Assembly: GCF_008329585.1 (NCBI RefSeq)
Contig: NZ_NPKP01000004.1
Coordinates: 310,001 to 374,000 of the forward strand
Reading direction: 5' to 3'
DNA length: 64,000 nucleotides
Source: Mycolicibacterium sp. P9-22
GTDB taxonomy: Bacteria > Actinomycetota > Actinomycetes > Mycobacteriales > Mycobacteriaceae
The translations under genes were made by a program, and so were the position numbers. Each line of letters starts with the position of its first letter. Position 1 is the first letter of the stretch. The notes beneath the pieces were generated by a model. The model had not been told where the DNA came from, did not search any database, and saw only the letters and a program-made list of their open reading frames with translations. Positions 36,438-45,517 of this stretch are shown here, piece by piece.

Positions 36438-38831
36438 ATGCCGGTATCCATGACTGCCTCCATACCCCTTTCCGATGATGAGGTCACGCTGCTCGACGCG
36501 TACTGGCGGGCGGCCAACTACCTGTCGGTCGGGCAGATCTATCTGCTGGACAACCCGCTGTTGACGCAGCCGTTGGCCGCCGAGCATGTCAAGCCGCGGC
36601 TGCTCGGGCACTGGGGCACCACCCCGGGTCTCAACCTGCTCTACGCGCACCTGAACCGCGTCATCACCCAGCGCGATGCCGATGTCATCTTCATCACCGG
36701 ACCGGGGCACGGCGGGCCGGGCCTGGTGGCCAATGCCTACCTGGAGGGCACCTACTCCGAGGTGTACACCGCGATCGGCCAGGACACCGCCGGTCTGCAG
36801 AAGCTGTTCCGCCAATTCTCCTTCCCCGGCGGGATTCCCAGCCACGTGGCGCCGGAGACGCCCGGTTCGATCCACGAGGGCGGTGAGCTCGGCTATGCGC
36901 TGGTGCATGCCTACGGTGCCGCGTTCGACAACCCGGATCTCGTGGTGGCCGCCGTTGTCGGTGACGGCGAAGCGGAGACCGGCCCACTGGCCGCGAGCTG
37001 GCACTCGAACAAGTTCCTCGACCCGGTGCGCGACGGTGCGGTGCTGCCGATCCTGCACCTCAACGGTTACAAGATCGCCAACCCCACCGTGCTGGCCCGT
37101 ATCCCGGCCGATGAGCTCGAGGCTCTGATGCGCGGATACGGCTACGTGCCGATCACCGTCGCCGGCGACGAACCCGGTGATGTGCACCGCCAGCTCGCGG
37201 CAGCCCTCGATGACGCGTTCGATCAGATCGCCGCCATCCAGCGTGCCGCCCGCGAGGACGGGCAGACCGGCCGCCCACTGTGGCCGATGATCATCCTGCG
37301 CACGCCGAAGGGGTGGACCGGGCCGCGTGAGGTCGACGGCAAGAAGGTGGAGGGCACCTGGCGCTCCCATCAGGTCCCACTCGCCGAGACCCGCACCAAC
37401 GCAGCGCATCTCGAAGCACTCGGCACCTGGCTGGAAAGCTACCGCCCCCAGGAGTTGTTCGACGAGAGCGGAGCGCTTCGTGCCGATCTGCGCGCCTTGG
37501 CACCGGTCGGGCAACGCCGGATGAGCGCCAACCCGCACGCCAACGGTGGGCTGCTGCTGCACGAACTGGACCTGCCCCCGATCACCGACTACGCCGTCGA
37601 GGTGCCGAAGCCGGCGGCCTCCACCGCTGAGGCCACCAAGGTGCTCGGCACCTTCCTGCGCGATGTGATCGCCCGTAACACCGACAACTTCCGGCTGATG
37701 GGCCCCGACGAGACGGCGTCCAACCGGCTCTCGGCGGTCTTCGACGCCACCGACAAGGCTTGGCAGGCAGAACAATCCGGGGATGACGAGCATCTGGCCC
37801 CGGACGGCCGGGTGATGGAGGTGCTCTCCGAGCATCTCTGCCAGGGCTGGCTGGAGGGTTATCTGCTGACCGGCCGGCACGGGCTCTTCAGCTGCTACGA
37901 GGCATTTGTCCACATTGTCTCGAGCATGACAAACCAACACGCCAAGTGGTTGTACACCACCAACAACCTTCCTTGGCGGCGTCCGATCGCGTCCTTGAAT
38001 GTCCTTCTGACGTCGCATGTCTGGCGACAGGACCACAACGGGGCATCACATCAGGACCCAGGCTTCATCGACCATATCGCCAACAAGCGTCCCGAGGTGG
38101 TGCGGGTGTACCTGCCGCCGGACGCCAACAGCCTGCTGTCGGTGGCCGATCACTGCCTGCGCAGCCGCCAGTACATCAACGTCATCGTCGCCGGTAAGCA
38201 GCCCGCGCTGAACTACCTGAGCATGGATGAGGCGATCGCGCACTGCGCGCGCGGCGCGGGCATCTGGGAGTGGGCCGGCTCCGAGAGCGGAACCACCCCA
38301 CCCGATGTCGTGCTGGCCTGCGCCGGCGATATCCCGACGCTGGAAACCGTTGCCGCAGCCGATATCCTGCGGCGCAGGCTGCCCGGGTTGTCGGTTCGGG
38401 TCGTCAATGTGGTGGACATCATGCGGCTGCAGCCGCAGTCCGAGCACCCGCACGGGATGACCGATCACGAGTTCGATGCGTTGTTCACCACCGACACACC
38501 GATCATTTTCGCCTATCACGGCTATCCGTGGCTGATCCACCGGTTGGCCTACCGGCACGCGAATCACAGCCAGTTGCATGTCCGCGGCTTCAAGGAGCGC
38601 GGCACCACCACGACGCCGTTCGACATGGTGATGCTCAACGACCTCGACAGGTTCCATCTCGTGATGGACGTGATCGACCGGGTTGAGGGCCTGGGCAGCA
38701 ACGCTGCCGGCCTGCGCCAGGAAATGGTCGATGCCCGGCTGGCCGCCCGCCGCTACACCCGGGACCACGGTGAGGACGATCCGGCCATCAGCGGCTGGGG
38801 CTGGGACTGGGATTGGGAGCGCATCGACTGA
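36438..38831 (+). CDS. xfp: Xylulose-5-phosphate/fructose-6-phosphate phosphoketolase
   Basis: 797 residues, thiamine diphosphate enzyme that splits xylulose 5-phosphate or fructose 6-phosphate with phosphate to acetyl phosphate and a shorter aldose phosphate. N-terminal domain: [18 protein letters not shown] (thiamine/phosphate contact) and [10 protein letters not shown]. The [11 protein letters not shown] motif (about 175-185) binds ThDP and metal. The C-terminal half has [12 protein letters not shown] and [12 protein letters not shown]. Length is normal. Two starts are possible, ATG 36438 and ATG 36450. Acetyl phosphate would need phosphotransacetylase or acetate kinase, which are not in the window. 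Confidence 0.94.
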   Translation: MPVSMTASIPLSDDEVTLLDAYWRAANYLSVGQIYLLDNPLLTQPLAAEHVKPRLLGHWGTTPGLNLLYAHLNRVITQRDADVIFITGPGHGGPGLVANAYLEGTYSEVYTAIGQDTAGLQKLFRQFSFPGGIPSHVAPETPGSIHEGGELGYALVHAYGAAFDNPDLVVAAVVGDGEAETGPLAASWHSNKFLDPVRDGAVLPILHLNGYKIANPTVLARIPADELEALMRGYGYVPITVAGDEPGDVHRQLAAALDDAFDQIAAIQRAAREDGQTGRPLWPMIILRTPKGWTGPREVDGKKVEGTWRSHQVPLAETRTNAAHLEALGTWLESYRPQELFDESGALRADLRALAPVGQRRMSANPHANGGLLLHELDLPPITDYAVEVPKPAASTAEATKVLGTFLRDVIARNTDNFRLMGPDETASNRLSAVFDATDKAWQAEQSGDDEHLAPDGRVMEVLSEHLCQGWLEGYLLTGRHGLFSCYEAFVHIVSSMTNQHAKWLYTTNNLPWRRPIASLNVLLTSHVWRQDHNGASHQDPGFIDHIANKRPEVVRVYLPPDANSLLSVADHCLRSRQYINVIVAGKQPALNYLSMDEAIAHCARGAGIWEWAGSESGTTPPDVVLACAGDIPTLETVAAADILRRRLPGLSVRVVNVVDIMRLQPQSEHPHGMTDHEFDALFTTDTPIIFAYHGYPWLIHRLAYRHANHSQLHVRGFKERGTTTTPFDMVMLNDLDRFHLVMDVIDRVEGLGSNAAGLRQEMVDARLAARRYTRDHGEDDPAISGWGWDWDWERID

Positions 38832-38861
38832 CGTTTCGCCCCTCGGGGACGGGGTATCCGC

Positions 38862-39173
38862 GTGCGCATGCAGGCGTCGGCACGTACGACCGTCAATTGG
38901 GTCCTCGCGGTGGCCACGGTGCCCGCCGCCATCGCCATCGTGGTGTTGCTCTACGGCCAGATTCTGGGCACCGCGGGTTGTAGCGCAGCGGCCTGCCCGT
39001 CTCTCAGCGAGGCAGCGTTCACCCTCATCCAATACGGTGTTCCGGCGATCGCAGTGCTGACCGTGGTGGCGTCCTTCTTCACCGCGCGCAAGCGTGCCGG
39101 CGTCATCGTCCCTGTCCTCGCGTGGGCCCTGTTGATCATCGCGGCGATCGTCTTGTTCACCGCGTTTCAGTAG
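38862..39173 (+). CDS. Small three-helix membrane protein
   Basis: 103 residues. Three hydrophobic helices (about 12-31, 52-72 and 80-100). Two Cys residues (GCSAAACPS, about 40-46) lie in the loop predicted outside, so a disulfide is possible. Charged residues are few, with TARKRAG in the inner loop. Starts with GTG at 38862 or ATG at 38868. I do not recognise the family. It follows phosphoketolase by 30 bp, so readthrough is likely. Confidence 0.6.
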   Translation: MRMQASARTTVNWVLAVATVPAAIAIVVLLYGQILGTAGCSAAACPSLSEAAFTLIQYGVPAIAVLTVVASFFTARKRAGVIVPVLAWALLIIAAIVLFTAFQ

Positions 39174-39216
39174 CGGTCCGGTGTTGCTGGGTCGCACCGG
39201 CACCCCAGCCGGGCGC

Positions 39217-39231
39217 GTCCGTTGAACGGAC
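39217..39231. promoter_or_regulatory. Short perfect inverted repeat upstream of the DUF4393 gene
   Basis: GTCCGTT-G-AACGGAC, 7-base arms around one base, in the 184-bp gap between the small membrane protein and the DUF4393 gene. A one-base centre is too tight for an RNA hairpin, so protein binding is more likely if it is functional. Regulator unknown. Confidence 0.35.
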
Positions 39232-39357
39232 GACAGGTGTTGCGAATCCCGTGCGCATACCGCACACACCGCTCTTTGTCGGGGATAACTGCGAGCCCGC
39301 CACGGCGGGCAACTAGGGTGCTAGCGGTAGTTGCTGATCCGAACACAGAGGGGCTGC

Positions 39358-40020
39358 GTGGACCTGGAGGGCCTGATCGGTGGCGGGCTGAACCTGCTCG
39401 GCGGCGTCGCCAAGCGGGCACCGCTCGCGGGTGAGGTGTTGCCCTTACTCGCCGATGCCGAACGCGCGGTGGTGCGGGTGATGCGCAGGCATCTCACCGA
39501 TCTCGATCCGCCCGCCGTGGTGGCCTCCACCGACACCGAACAGATTCCCACCCCCAATCAGCTGCTCCGCACCTTGCTGGACCGCTCGATGTACACCAGT
39601 CCGGACAAGAGTCGCGACGCTCTCTACCTGGATCTGCTGCAGGCGCTGGTGCCCGATGAGGCGCGCATTCTGGCCGCGCTCTCCGACGGCTCGGCCTACC
39701 CGGTCATCCACGTGGCCGAACCCGGTGCCGGTGGTGGCGCCGCATACGCGCTCAAGAACGCCTCGACGGTGGGCCGTGCCGCCGGGGTCTCGCTCCCGCG
39801 TCATACCTCGCTGTATCTGACCCGGATGCTCGGCCTCGGCCTGGTCCGGCTGGGTCCGGAGGCCTCGTCCCTGTACGACGAATACGAAATGTTGCTGACC
39901 GACTCCGTGGTGAACATCGCACTGGCCACCGCGCGCCGCGGTGTCCGATCCGCCCGGGTGGTCCGGCGCACCGTCCGCATCAGCGATCTCGGTCAAGAGT
40001 TGTGGGAGGCAGCGAAATGA
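39358..40020 (+). CDS. Abi-alpha/DUF4393-like protein
   Basis: 220 residues, GTG start at 39358. Begins with a Gly/Leu-rich amphipathic segment (LIGGGLNLLGGVAKRAPLAG). The middle has the features LLRTLLDRSMYTSPDKSRDALYLDLLQALVPDEARILAALSD (residues 70-112, landmark), resembling DUF4393 (Abi-alpha) proteins, then HTSLYLTRMLGLGLVRLGPE. Function unknown; the Abi name is historical and phage defence is not shown. Its stop overlaps the DUF445 start as ATGA, so the two products probably work together at the membrane. Confidence 0.65.
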   Translation: MDLEGLIGGGLNLLGGVAKRAPLAGEVLPLLADAERAVVRVMRRHLTDLDPPAVVASTDTEQIPTPNQLLRTLLDRSMYTSPDKSRDALYLDLLQALVPDEARILAALSDGSAYPVIHVAEPGAGGGAAYALKNASTVGRAAGVSLPRHTSLYLTRMLGLGLVRLGPEASSLYDEYEMLLTDSVVNIALATARRGVRSARVVRRTVRISDLGQELWEAAK

Positions 40021-41252
40021 GCGACCTGTGGGAGCACGCCTTCTCCTATCCCCTGTGGGTGTACATCACCATCCCCTTCGGCGCGGCCTTCGTCGGCTGG
40101 GTCACCAAGATCCTCGCGTTGAAGATGATGTTCTATCCCGTCGAGTTCAAGGGCATCAAACCGTACTTCGGCTGGCAGGGCCAGATTCCCAGACGGGCAC
40201 CGAAAATGGCTGCCGTAGCTGTTGATTCGCTGACCTCCGGGATCCTGAAGCCCGAGGAACTCTTCGACAAGATCGACCCGGACGAACTCGTCAAGGAACT
40301 CGGCGAACCCCTGCGCGAGGCCGCCGAGGAACTCGTCAACACCATGATGATGTCGTTCCAGCCGCAGGTCTGGCGGGCCACCCCTGATCAGGTGAAGGAC
40401 CTCATCGTCAGCAATGTCGAGGGGCGCATCCCGTCCGCCGCCCGCGGCATGTTCGAGGAGTTCCGCGGTCAGGTTGACCAGATCTTCGACATCAAGCACA
40501 TGGTCGTGACCAACCTGGTCCGCGACAAGGCAACCCTGAACGCGGTTTTCGAGGATATCGGGCGACCGGCGTTCACCTTCCTGATCAGATCCGGTCTGGT
40601 ATTCGGTTTCGTCATCGGCGTGGTGCAGATGCTGGTCTTCGGTGTCACCGGCTGGCATCTCGCACTGCCGCTGTTCGGCCTGCTGACCGGTGGCCTCACC
40701 GACTGGGTTGCTCTGCAGATGATCTTCCGGCCGCTGGAGCGAAAGAACGTGTTCCTCGGCCTCAAGTGGCAGGGCGTGTTCCAGGCCCGCCGCAAGGAGG
40801 TCATCCGCGGGTACGCCGCACTGATGGCCCGCGAGATCTTCACCCCGAAGGCCATCATGGAAAGCCTGCTGACCGGCCCCATGTCGGACAAGTTCTTCGA
40901 TATCGTCCAGACCGAGATCGGCCGCACCATCGACAGCCAGATGGGCTTCGCGGGGCGGGTGATCACTGTGCTCGGCGGCCGCCAGTACCAGGAGATGAAG
41001 GTCCAGATCGCCAACTCGATCATCGAGAAGCTGCCGGAAACGTCGTCGTATATCGAGCAGTACGCGGCCGGCCGGCTCGACCTGGAGAACGTGATGGTCG
41101 AGAAGATGGATGATCTGGACTCCCAGTCCTACGAGAATCTGTTGCGGCCCGCCTTCAAGGATGACGAATGGATCATCGTGGTGCTGGGCGCCGCACTGGG
41201 TTTCCTGTGCGGCGAACTGCAATTACAGCTCATCCTGCTGTTGGCCGGCTGA
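40017..41252 (+). CDS. DUF445 family membrane protein
   Basis: 411 residues. An N-terminal membrane helix (about 10-35), a central pair (about 185-240, ending GLLTGGLTDWVALQMIFRPLE) and a C-terminal helix. Two copies of the family pattern GWxTxxLALxMxFxPxE occur, near residues 25-45 and 225-245, showing an internal duplication typical of DUF445. Between them lies a long amphipathic helical region. Function unknown. Translationally coupled to the DUF4393-like gene by ATGA. Met and Cys content is normal, which marks the outside of the sulfur-sparing island. Confidence 0.82.
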   Translation: MSDLWEHAFSYPLWVYITIPFGAAFVGWVTKILALKMMFYPVEFKGIKPYFGWQGQIPRRAPKMAAVAVDSLTSGILKPEELFDKIDPDELVKELGEPLREAAEELVNTMMMSFQPQVWRATPDQVKDLIVSNVEGRIPSAARGMFEEFRGQVDQIFDIKHMVVTNLVRDKATLNAVFEDIGRPAFTFLIRSGLVFGFVIGVVQMLVFGVTGWHLALPLFGLLTGGLTDWVALQMIFRPLERKNVFLGLKWQGVFQARRKEVIRGYAALMAREIFTPKAIMESLLTGPMSDKFFDIVQTEIGRTIDSQMGFAGRVITVLGGRQYQEMKVQIANSIIEKLPETSSYIEQYAAGRLDLENVMVEKMDDLDSQSYENLLRPAFKDDEWIIVVLGAALGFLCGELQLQLILLLAG

Positions 41253-41258
41253 GACCGG

Positions 41259-42584
41259 TCACGCGAGACGAGCCCGCGCGGACGCCGGCGCCGCCGTCGG
41301 CCGCGGGTACCCGGTAAAGCGTTCCCGCAGTGTCGATTCGTTGTACGCGGTGCGGAACAGGCCGCGGCCCTGCAGGATCGGCACCACCTCGTCGACGAAG
41401 ATCTGCAGCCCGTCGGGGAAGACGTCGGGCATCAGGTTGAACCCGTCGGCGGCGCCGGCCAGGAACCACTGCTCGATGGTGTCGGCGACGTCGACCGGTG
41501 TGCCCACGACGACGCGGTGCCCGGCGCCGCTGAACGCGCGGACGGCCTCGCGCAGCGTCAGACCCCGGCTTTCGATCGACCGGACCACCGACTCCCGGAA
41601 CCCCAGCGATGCGCCGAACTTCGCCGGATCGCGCACCGCACCGAGCAGGTGCCCGGGGACCGGCGCGTCCAGCGGGAAACCGGACAGATCCTCCCCGAGC
41701 ACCTGCGACAACCGCTCGATGTCGTGGCCCGCCGGCAGGAGTGCGCTCTGGCGCTCGTAGCGCCGTTGCGCCTCGGCCTCCGTGCTGCCGATGGTGGTGA
41801 TCAGTCCCGGCAGGATTTTGACATCGCTGCGCCGGCGACCCGTGGCCACCGCCACATCCTTGACGTGGCGGTAGTGTTCCACCCCCGCAGCGAGATCCAG
41901 TTCCGCGCTGAACACCGCATCGGCGGCACGCCCGGCCAGCTCGCGGCCCTGCGGTGAGCCACCGGCCTGCACCAGCAGCGGATATCCCTGCGGCGACTGC
42001 CCTTGCGGCAGCGAACCGACCACCGTGAAGAACTCACCCTGGTGGTCGATTCCGCGCGCACCGGCGTCGGCGGCGTCCTGCCACAGTGCCCGCACCACGT
42101 CCACGAACTCGGCGGCACGCCGGTACCTGGTCGGCCGGTCCGGGTAGTCGGCCAGCCCGAAGTTTCCGCCGGCCGGCACCGAATAGGTGGTGACCACATT
42201 CCAGGCGCAGCGGCCCTGCGACAGCTGATCCAGCCCGAGCAGACGGTGCGCGAGCTCCACCGGATCGTTGAAGGTCGACGACAACGTCCCGATCAACCCG
42301 AGGTGCTCGGTCTCGGCCGCCACCGATGCCAGGATGACGCTCGGTTCCAAGGCCTGCGACGGCCGCAGCGCCGGATGCTCGCGCAGCGCCGGACCGTCGG
42401 CGAGGAACAGCGCGTCGAGAAGCCCGCGCTCGGCGATCTTGGCCATCCGCACGTAGTAGCCCGGGTCGGCGAACGCGGTCGGCGGTTCGCTGCTGAGCTG
42501 CCATGATCCGGTGTGGATCCCGACATTGAGCACGTTGACGTTGAGGATCAGGTTGTCGGTCAAGCCCATCAGTCTGCGTCCCAT
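41259..42584 (-). CDS. Luciferase-like flavin monooxygenase (NtaA/SnaA/DszA family) A
   Basis: 441 residues, FMNH2-dependent monooxygenase of the NtaA/SnaA/DszA/SoxA group, TIM-barrel fold. Landmarks are LNVNVLNVGIHTGSW at the start, KIAERGLLDALFLADGP, QGRCAWNVVTTY, SPQGYPLLVQAGGSPQGRELA and the ending VPILQGRGLFRTAYNESTLRERF. Such enzymes oxidise organosulfur or chelator substrates using reduced flavin from a separate reductase. The ATG at 42584 overlaps the stop of the upstream gene as TGATG. It has only three internal Met and one Cys, part of the sulfur-sparing set. The substrate is not known. Confidence 0.9.
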   Translation of the reverse strand: MGRRLMGLTDNLILNVNVLNVGIHTGSWQLSSEPPTAFADPGYYVRMAKIAERGLLDALFLADGPALREHPALRPSQALEPSVILASVAAETEHLGLIGTLSSTFNDPVELAHRLLGLDQLSQGRCAWNVVTTYSVPAGGNFGLADYPDRPTRYRRAAEFVDVVRALWQDAADAGARGIDHQGEFFTVVGSLPQGQSPQGYPLLVQAGGSPQGRELAGRAADAVFSAELDLAAGVEHYRHVKDVAVATGRRRSDVKILPGLITTIGSTEAEAQRRYERQSALLPAGHDIERLSQVLGEDLSGFPLDAPVPGHLLGAVRDPAKFGASLGFRESVVRSIESRGLTLREAVRAFSGAGHRVVVGTPVDVADTIEQWFLAGAADGFNLMPDVFPDGLQIFVDEVVPILQGRGLFRTAYNESTLRERFTGYPRPTAAPASARARLA

Positions 42585-43555
42585 CACAGTCGCCCTCCCG
42601 GATTCGGAACGGTATCGAAAACAGCTGCGTGCCCGGACAGATCCGGACTTTCCGGGACCGGAAGACGCAGCCGCCCGCGCAGTGTGCCCTCCCCCGGGCC
42701 GCCGATCACACCGCGGCGCCGCGCCGCGGGCAACACCCGCTCCAGCACATGGTCGAACACCTGGGGGTCCACCCGCAGCAGCACACCGTGCGCTGCCGGG
42801 ATACCGGAGATCCGGTCGAGGGTTGCCGCGATCGAGTGCAATGACCGCACCCTGATCACGACCGGCGTGCCGTCCGGAACGGGTTCGCGGTCCTCGACCA
42901 CCACGAGGTCCGCCCCCGACGGTGCGGTGGCGCTGCCCCGGGTGGCCTGACGCCATACCGGCAGGTCGCCCTGGACCGAACCCGGGACGTTCAGCGGTCC
43001 GGTGATCGCGTATCCGGCGCGCACATCGGCGCGCCGGATCTGTGTCACGTCCGCGAACACCCCCGCCGCCGTGTCACCCAGTACGGATCCCAGAGGCCAT
43101 GTGCGCCAGAGTGTCCGGACGGCCGCTACCGCGTCGTCGGTGTGCGTGGCGTCGAGGTGGGCGCCGGTCCAGGTGTCGCTGGCGGCGTTCAGGGCGATGC
43201 TGTGATCGAAATCGAGCGCCAGCCAGCCGACCCGGCCCTGGGCGGCGTGGTCCACCGATATCAGTCGGCGGGCCAGATTGTAGGGATGGTCGCGGTGTCC
43301 CGCCGCCGACACCACCAGCCCCAGCCGGGTGCTGTGCCGGGCCGCGATCGTCGCGATGAGCGACGGGTCCAGGGTCACCGTGCCTGCGTGGGTCGACTCA
43401 CCCCGCTCGGCACCGATCACCCAGTAGCCCACCCCTGCGGACTCCAGTCGCCGCGCCAGCCCGGCGATTCCCCGGGCAGGCGCTTCGGCTCCGACCTTGC
43501 GGTCGGCGACCCCGTCGCCGACCACCTCCACCCCGACCGATAGTGCGACAGCCAT
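42584..43555 (-). CDS. Short luciferase-like monooxygenase family protein B
   Basis: 323 residues, about 120 shorter than its neighbour. The luciferase-like features RLESAGVGYWVIGAERG, HSTRLGLVVSAAGHRDHPYNLARRLISVDHAAQGRVGWLALDFD (landmark for residues 75-118) and HTDDAVAAVRTLWRTW are recognisable. The middle insertion and C-terminal barrel end are shortened, so activity may be altered or it may act as a partner subunit. It contains no Met after the start and no Cys. Start at ATG 43555 is uncertain because no good ribosome site is seen. It is coupled to gene A by TGATG and divergent from the ABC importer. Confidence 0.75.
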   Translation of the reverse strand: MAVALSVGVEVVGDGVADRKVGAEAPARGIAGLARRLESAGVGYWVIGAERGESTHAGTVTLDPSLIATIAARHSTRLGLVVSAAGHRDHPYNLARRLISVDHAAQGRVGWLALDFDHSIALNAASDTWTGAHLDATHTDDAVAAVRTLWRTWPLGSVLGDTAAGVFADVTQIRRADVRAGYAITGPLNVPGSVQGDLPVWRQATRGSATAPSGADLVVVEDREPVPDGTPVVIRVRSLHSIAATLDRISGIPAAHGVLLRVDPQVFDHVLERVLPAARRRGVIGGPGEGTLRGRLRLPVPESPDLSGHAAVFDTVPNPGGRL

Positions 43556-43632
43556 GGCTTCGACGTTACGTCCCGACGTGCCCCAGACAACGGTTGTGCT
43601 CACGGCAAATCCAAAGGCGCGCCCGGACAACA

Positions 43633-43661
43633 ATTAAGTACAGGTGAAGTGTCGCCTTAAT
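43633..43661. promoter_or_regulatory. Candidate operator between the monooxygenase pair and the ABC importer
   Basis: Nested dyad: outer arms ATTAAG (43633-43638) and CTTAAT (43656-43661), inner arms AGGTGA and TCGCCT with one mismatch around AGTG. It lies in the 162-bp divergent region, 56 bp before the permease start and 77 bp before gene B. The design fits a dimeric regulator; the island's LysR protein is a candidate. Confidence 0.55.
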
Positions 43662-43683
43662 GTTCCTTACGGCCCGAATGGTG

Positions 43684-43696
43684 GTCACCGGGTGAC
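43684..43696. promoter_or_regulatory. Second dyad near the ABC importer start
   Basis: GTCACC-G-GGTGAC, perfect 6-base arms around one base, 21 bp upstream of the permease start at 43718. It could be a second binding site or a chance palindrome. Confidence 0.35.
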
Positions 43697-43717
43697 TGCC
43701 GGCATAACTTCATCCGG

Positions 43718-44671
43718 GTGTTGAACACAACGCTGCACCGCATCGCACAGTCGATTGTGGTGATCGTGCTGGCCTACACGGCAGTGTTTTTCGTACTGAA
43801 CGTGCTTCCGGGCGACCCGATCGAACAACAGATATCCAATCCGGAGAACCCGATCTCCGAGGAGGACGCGCAAGTCCTGCGGGACTACTATCGTCTCAGT
43901 GAGCCGGCGATCGTCCAGTTCGGTGTGTCGGTACAGCGGTTGTTCACAGGTGATCTCGGCTACTCACTCAACAGCGGCCAGCCGGTGTCGGAGCTGCTGG
44001 CCCATGCCCTGCCCTCCACGGCCGCGCTGGCCGGGGTGGCGTTCGTGCTCGCCGCCGCGCTGGGTCTGGCCATCGCACTGGCAGCGGTGTTCGCACCGTG
44101 GCCCGTGGCACGCGAAGCGGCCCGCTCGATTCCGCCGGCTTTCCTGTCGATCCCGGTGTTCGTGACCGGTCTCATTGCCCTACAGCTCTTCTCGTTCAGC
44201 CTCGGCTGGGTATCCGCGGTCCGCGACGAGGGTCTCGGTTCGACACTGCTGGCCGCATTGCCGCTCGCTCTGCCGGTCGCCGCACCGATCGCCCAGGTAC
44301 TGATACAGGGGCTGAGCAATGCAGCGGGGCAACCCTATGTCGAGGTGCTGCGGGCAAAAGGGCTGAGCGAGAACCGGATCGTGTTCGGTCATCTGCTGAA
44401 GAACGGATCGATTCCCACCGTCACCATCGTGGCGATCACGGTCGGCGAGCTGCTCGCGGGCTCGGTCATCACGGAGACGATCTTCAACCGCACCGGGATC
44501 GGCTATCTCACCGAGACCGCGGTCCGCAATCAGGACACCCCCATCATCCAGGCGGTCGTCATCACGGTGTCGGTGACATTCGTCCTCATCAACCTCATCG
44601 TCGATGTGCTCTATCCGCTGATCGATCCCCGCATCGGCAAGGCAACCAAGACCCAGGTGGTACCGGCATGA
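43718..44671 (+). CDS. Oligopeptide-type ABC transporter permease (DppB-like)
   Basis: 317 residues, six membrane helices. The N-terminal signature NVLPGDPIEQQIS and YYRLSEPAIVQFGVSVQRLFTGDLGYSL are typical of DppB/OppB/NikB. The EAA loop is YVEVLRAKGLSENRIVFGHLLKNG. C-terminal GSVITETIFNRTGIGYL is conserved. It forms the channel with the next gene. Remarkably it has no Met after the start and no Cys over 317 residues, although membrane proteins are normally rich in Met. Its stop overlaps the next start as ATGA. Start codon GTG 43718. Confidence 0.93.
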   Translation: MLNTTLHRIAQSIVVIVLAYTAVFFVLNVLPGDPIEQQISNPENPISEEDAQVLRDYYRLSEPAIVQFGVSVQRLFTGDLGYSLNSGQPVSELLAHALPSTAALAGVAFVLAAALGLAIALAAVFAPWPVAREAARSIPPAFLSIPVFVTGLIALQLFSFSLGWVSAVRDEGLGSTLLAALPLALPVAAPIAQVLIQGLSNAAGQPYVEVLRAKGLSENRIVFGHLLKNGSIPTVTIVAITVGELLAGSVITETIFNRTGIGYLTETAVRNQDTPIIQAVVITVSVTFVLINLIVDVLYPLIDPRIGKATKTQVVPA

Positions 44672-45516
44672 CCGTCGTCGAAGCGCTGCCCGCGCCGCAG
44701 GCCGCTCGCATCTCGCAGCGGCTGCGGCTGAACGTGTGGGATGTCCCGCCGATCCTGTTCCTGCTGCTGGTCGCCGCGATGATCATCGCCCCGGGCACCA
44801 TCGCGCCCTATGACCCGCTGCAGGAGAACCCGGCGCTGCCGCTGGCCGGACCCACCCTGGCGCACCCTTTCGGCACCGACTACATCGGCCGCGACCTGCT
44901 CAGCAGGGTCATCGCGGGAACCGCCGCCACCATCGCAGGCTCATTCATCGCGGTCATCATCGGGCTGCTGGCCGGAACCATCCTCGGGCTCCTCGCAGCG
45001 TACTTCGGCCGGGCCACCGACAGCATCATCAGCCGGATCATCGATGTGCTGCTGTCCATCCCCACCCTGCTGCTGTCGATCACCATCATCGTGGCGCTGG
45101 GGTTCGGCACGGTGAATGCCGCTATCGCCGTGGGGGTTTCCTCCATCGCGGTGTTCGCCCGGTTGGCCCGCTCCGAGGTGCTCGCCACCCGGAACCTGCC
45201 CTTCGTCGAGGCCAGCGAACACCTCGGCGCCAGCCACCTGACGTTGCTGTTCCGTCATGTGCTGCCCAACTCCTACTCGGCGGTGCTGTCGCTGGCCGCC
45301 CTGCAGTTCGGCACCGCCATCCTGGCCATCGCCTCGCTGAGCTTCCTCGGTTACGGCGCCCAGCCACCGGATCCCGAATGGGGACTGCTGATCTCCGAGG
45401 GCCGCAACTACATCAACTCGGCACCCGGCTTGGTGTACTTCCCCGCGGTGGCCATTGTGCTGACCGTGATGAGTCTGTCCCGGCTCGCCCACCTCATCCG
45501 AAAGAAGGTCGGTTGA
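44668..45516 (+). CDS. Oligopeptide-type ABC transporter permease (DppC-like)
   Basis: 282 residues. Family features: PLAHPFGTDYIGRDLLSR-type motif (THPFGTDYIGRDLLSRV here as AHPFGTDYIGRD), helices between 25 and 275, EAA loop FVEASEHLGASHLTLLFRHVLPN and SLSFLGYGAQPPDPEWG near the C-terminus. Partner of the DppB-like permease. Two internal Met, no Cys. The stop is separated from the next ATG by one base, showing a tight operon. Confidence 0.93.
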   Translation: MTVVEALPAPQAARISQRLRLNVWDVPPILFLLLVAAMIIAPGTIAPYDPLQENPALPLAGPTLAHPFGTDYIGRDLLSRVIAGTAATIAGSFIAVIIGLLAGTILGLLAAYFGRATDSIISRIIDVLLSIPTLLLSITIIVALGFGTVNAAIAVGVSSIAVFARLARSEVLATRNLPFVEASEHLGASHLTLLFRHVLPNSYSAVLSLAALQFGTAILAIASLSFLGYGAQPPDPEWGLLISEGRNYINSAPGLVYFPAVAIVLTVMSLSRLAHLIRKKVG

Positions 45517-45517
45517 C

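Noticed and set aside
38832..38861. Terminator after phosphoketolase (CCCC-TC-GGGG)
   Set aside because: The stem is only four base pairs with no T-run, so it is too weak to call.
39358..40020. Phage abortive-infection gene
   Set aside because: The DUF4393/Abi-alpha similarity alone is weak, and coupling to a DUF445 housekeeping-like membrane gene without other defence genes gives no support.
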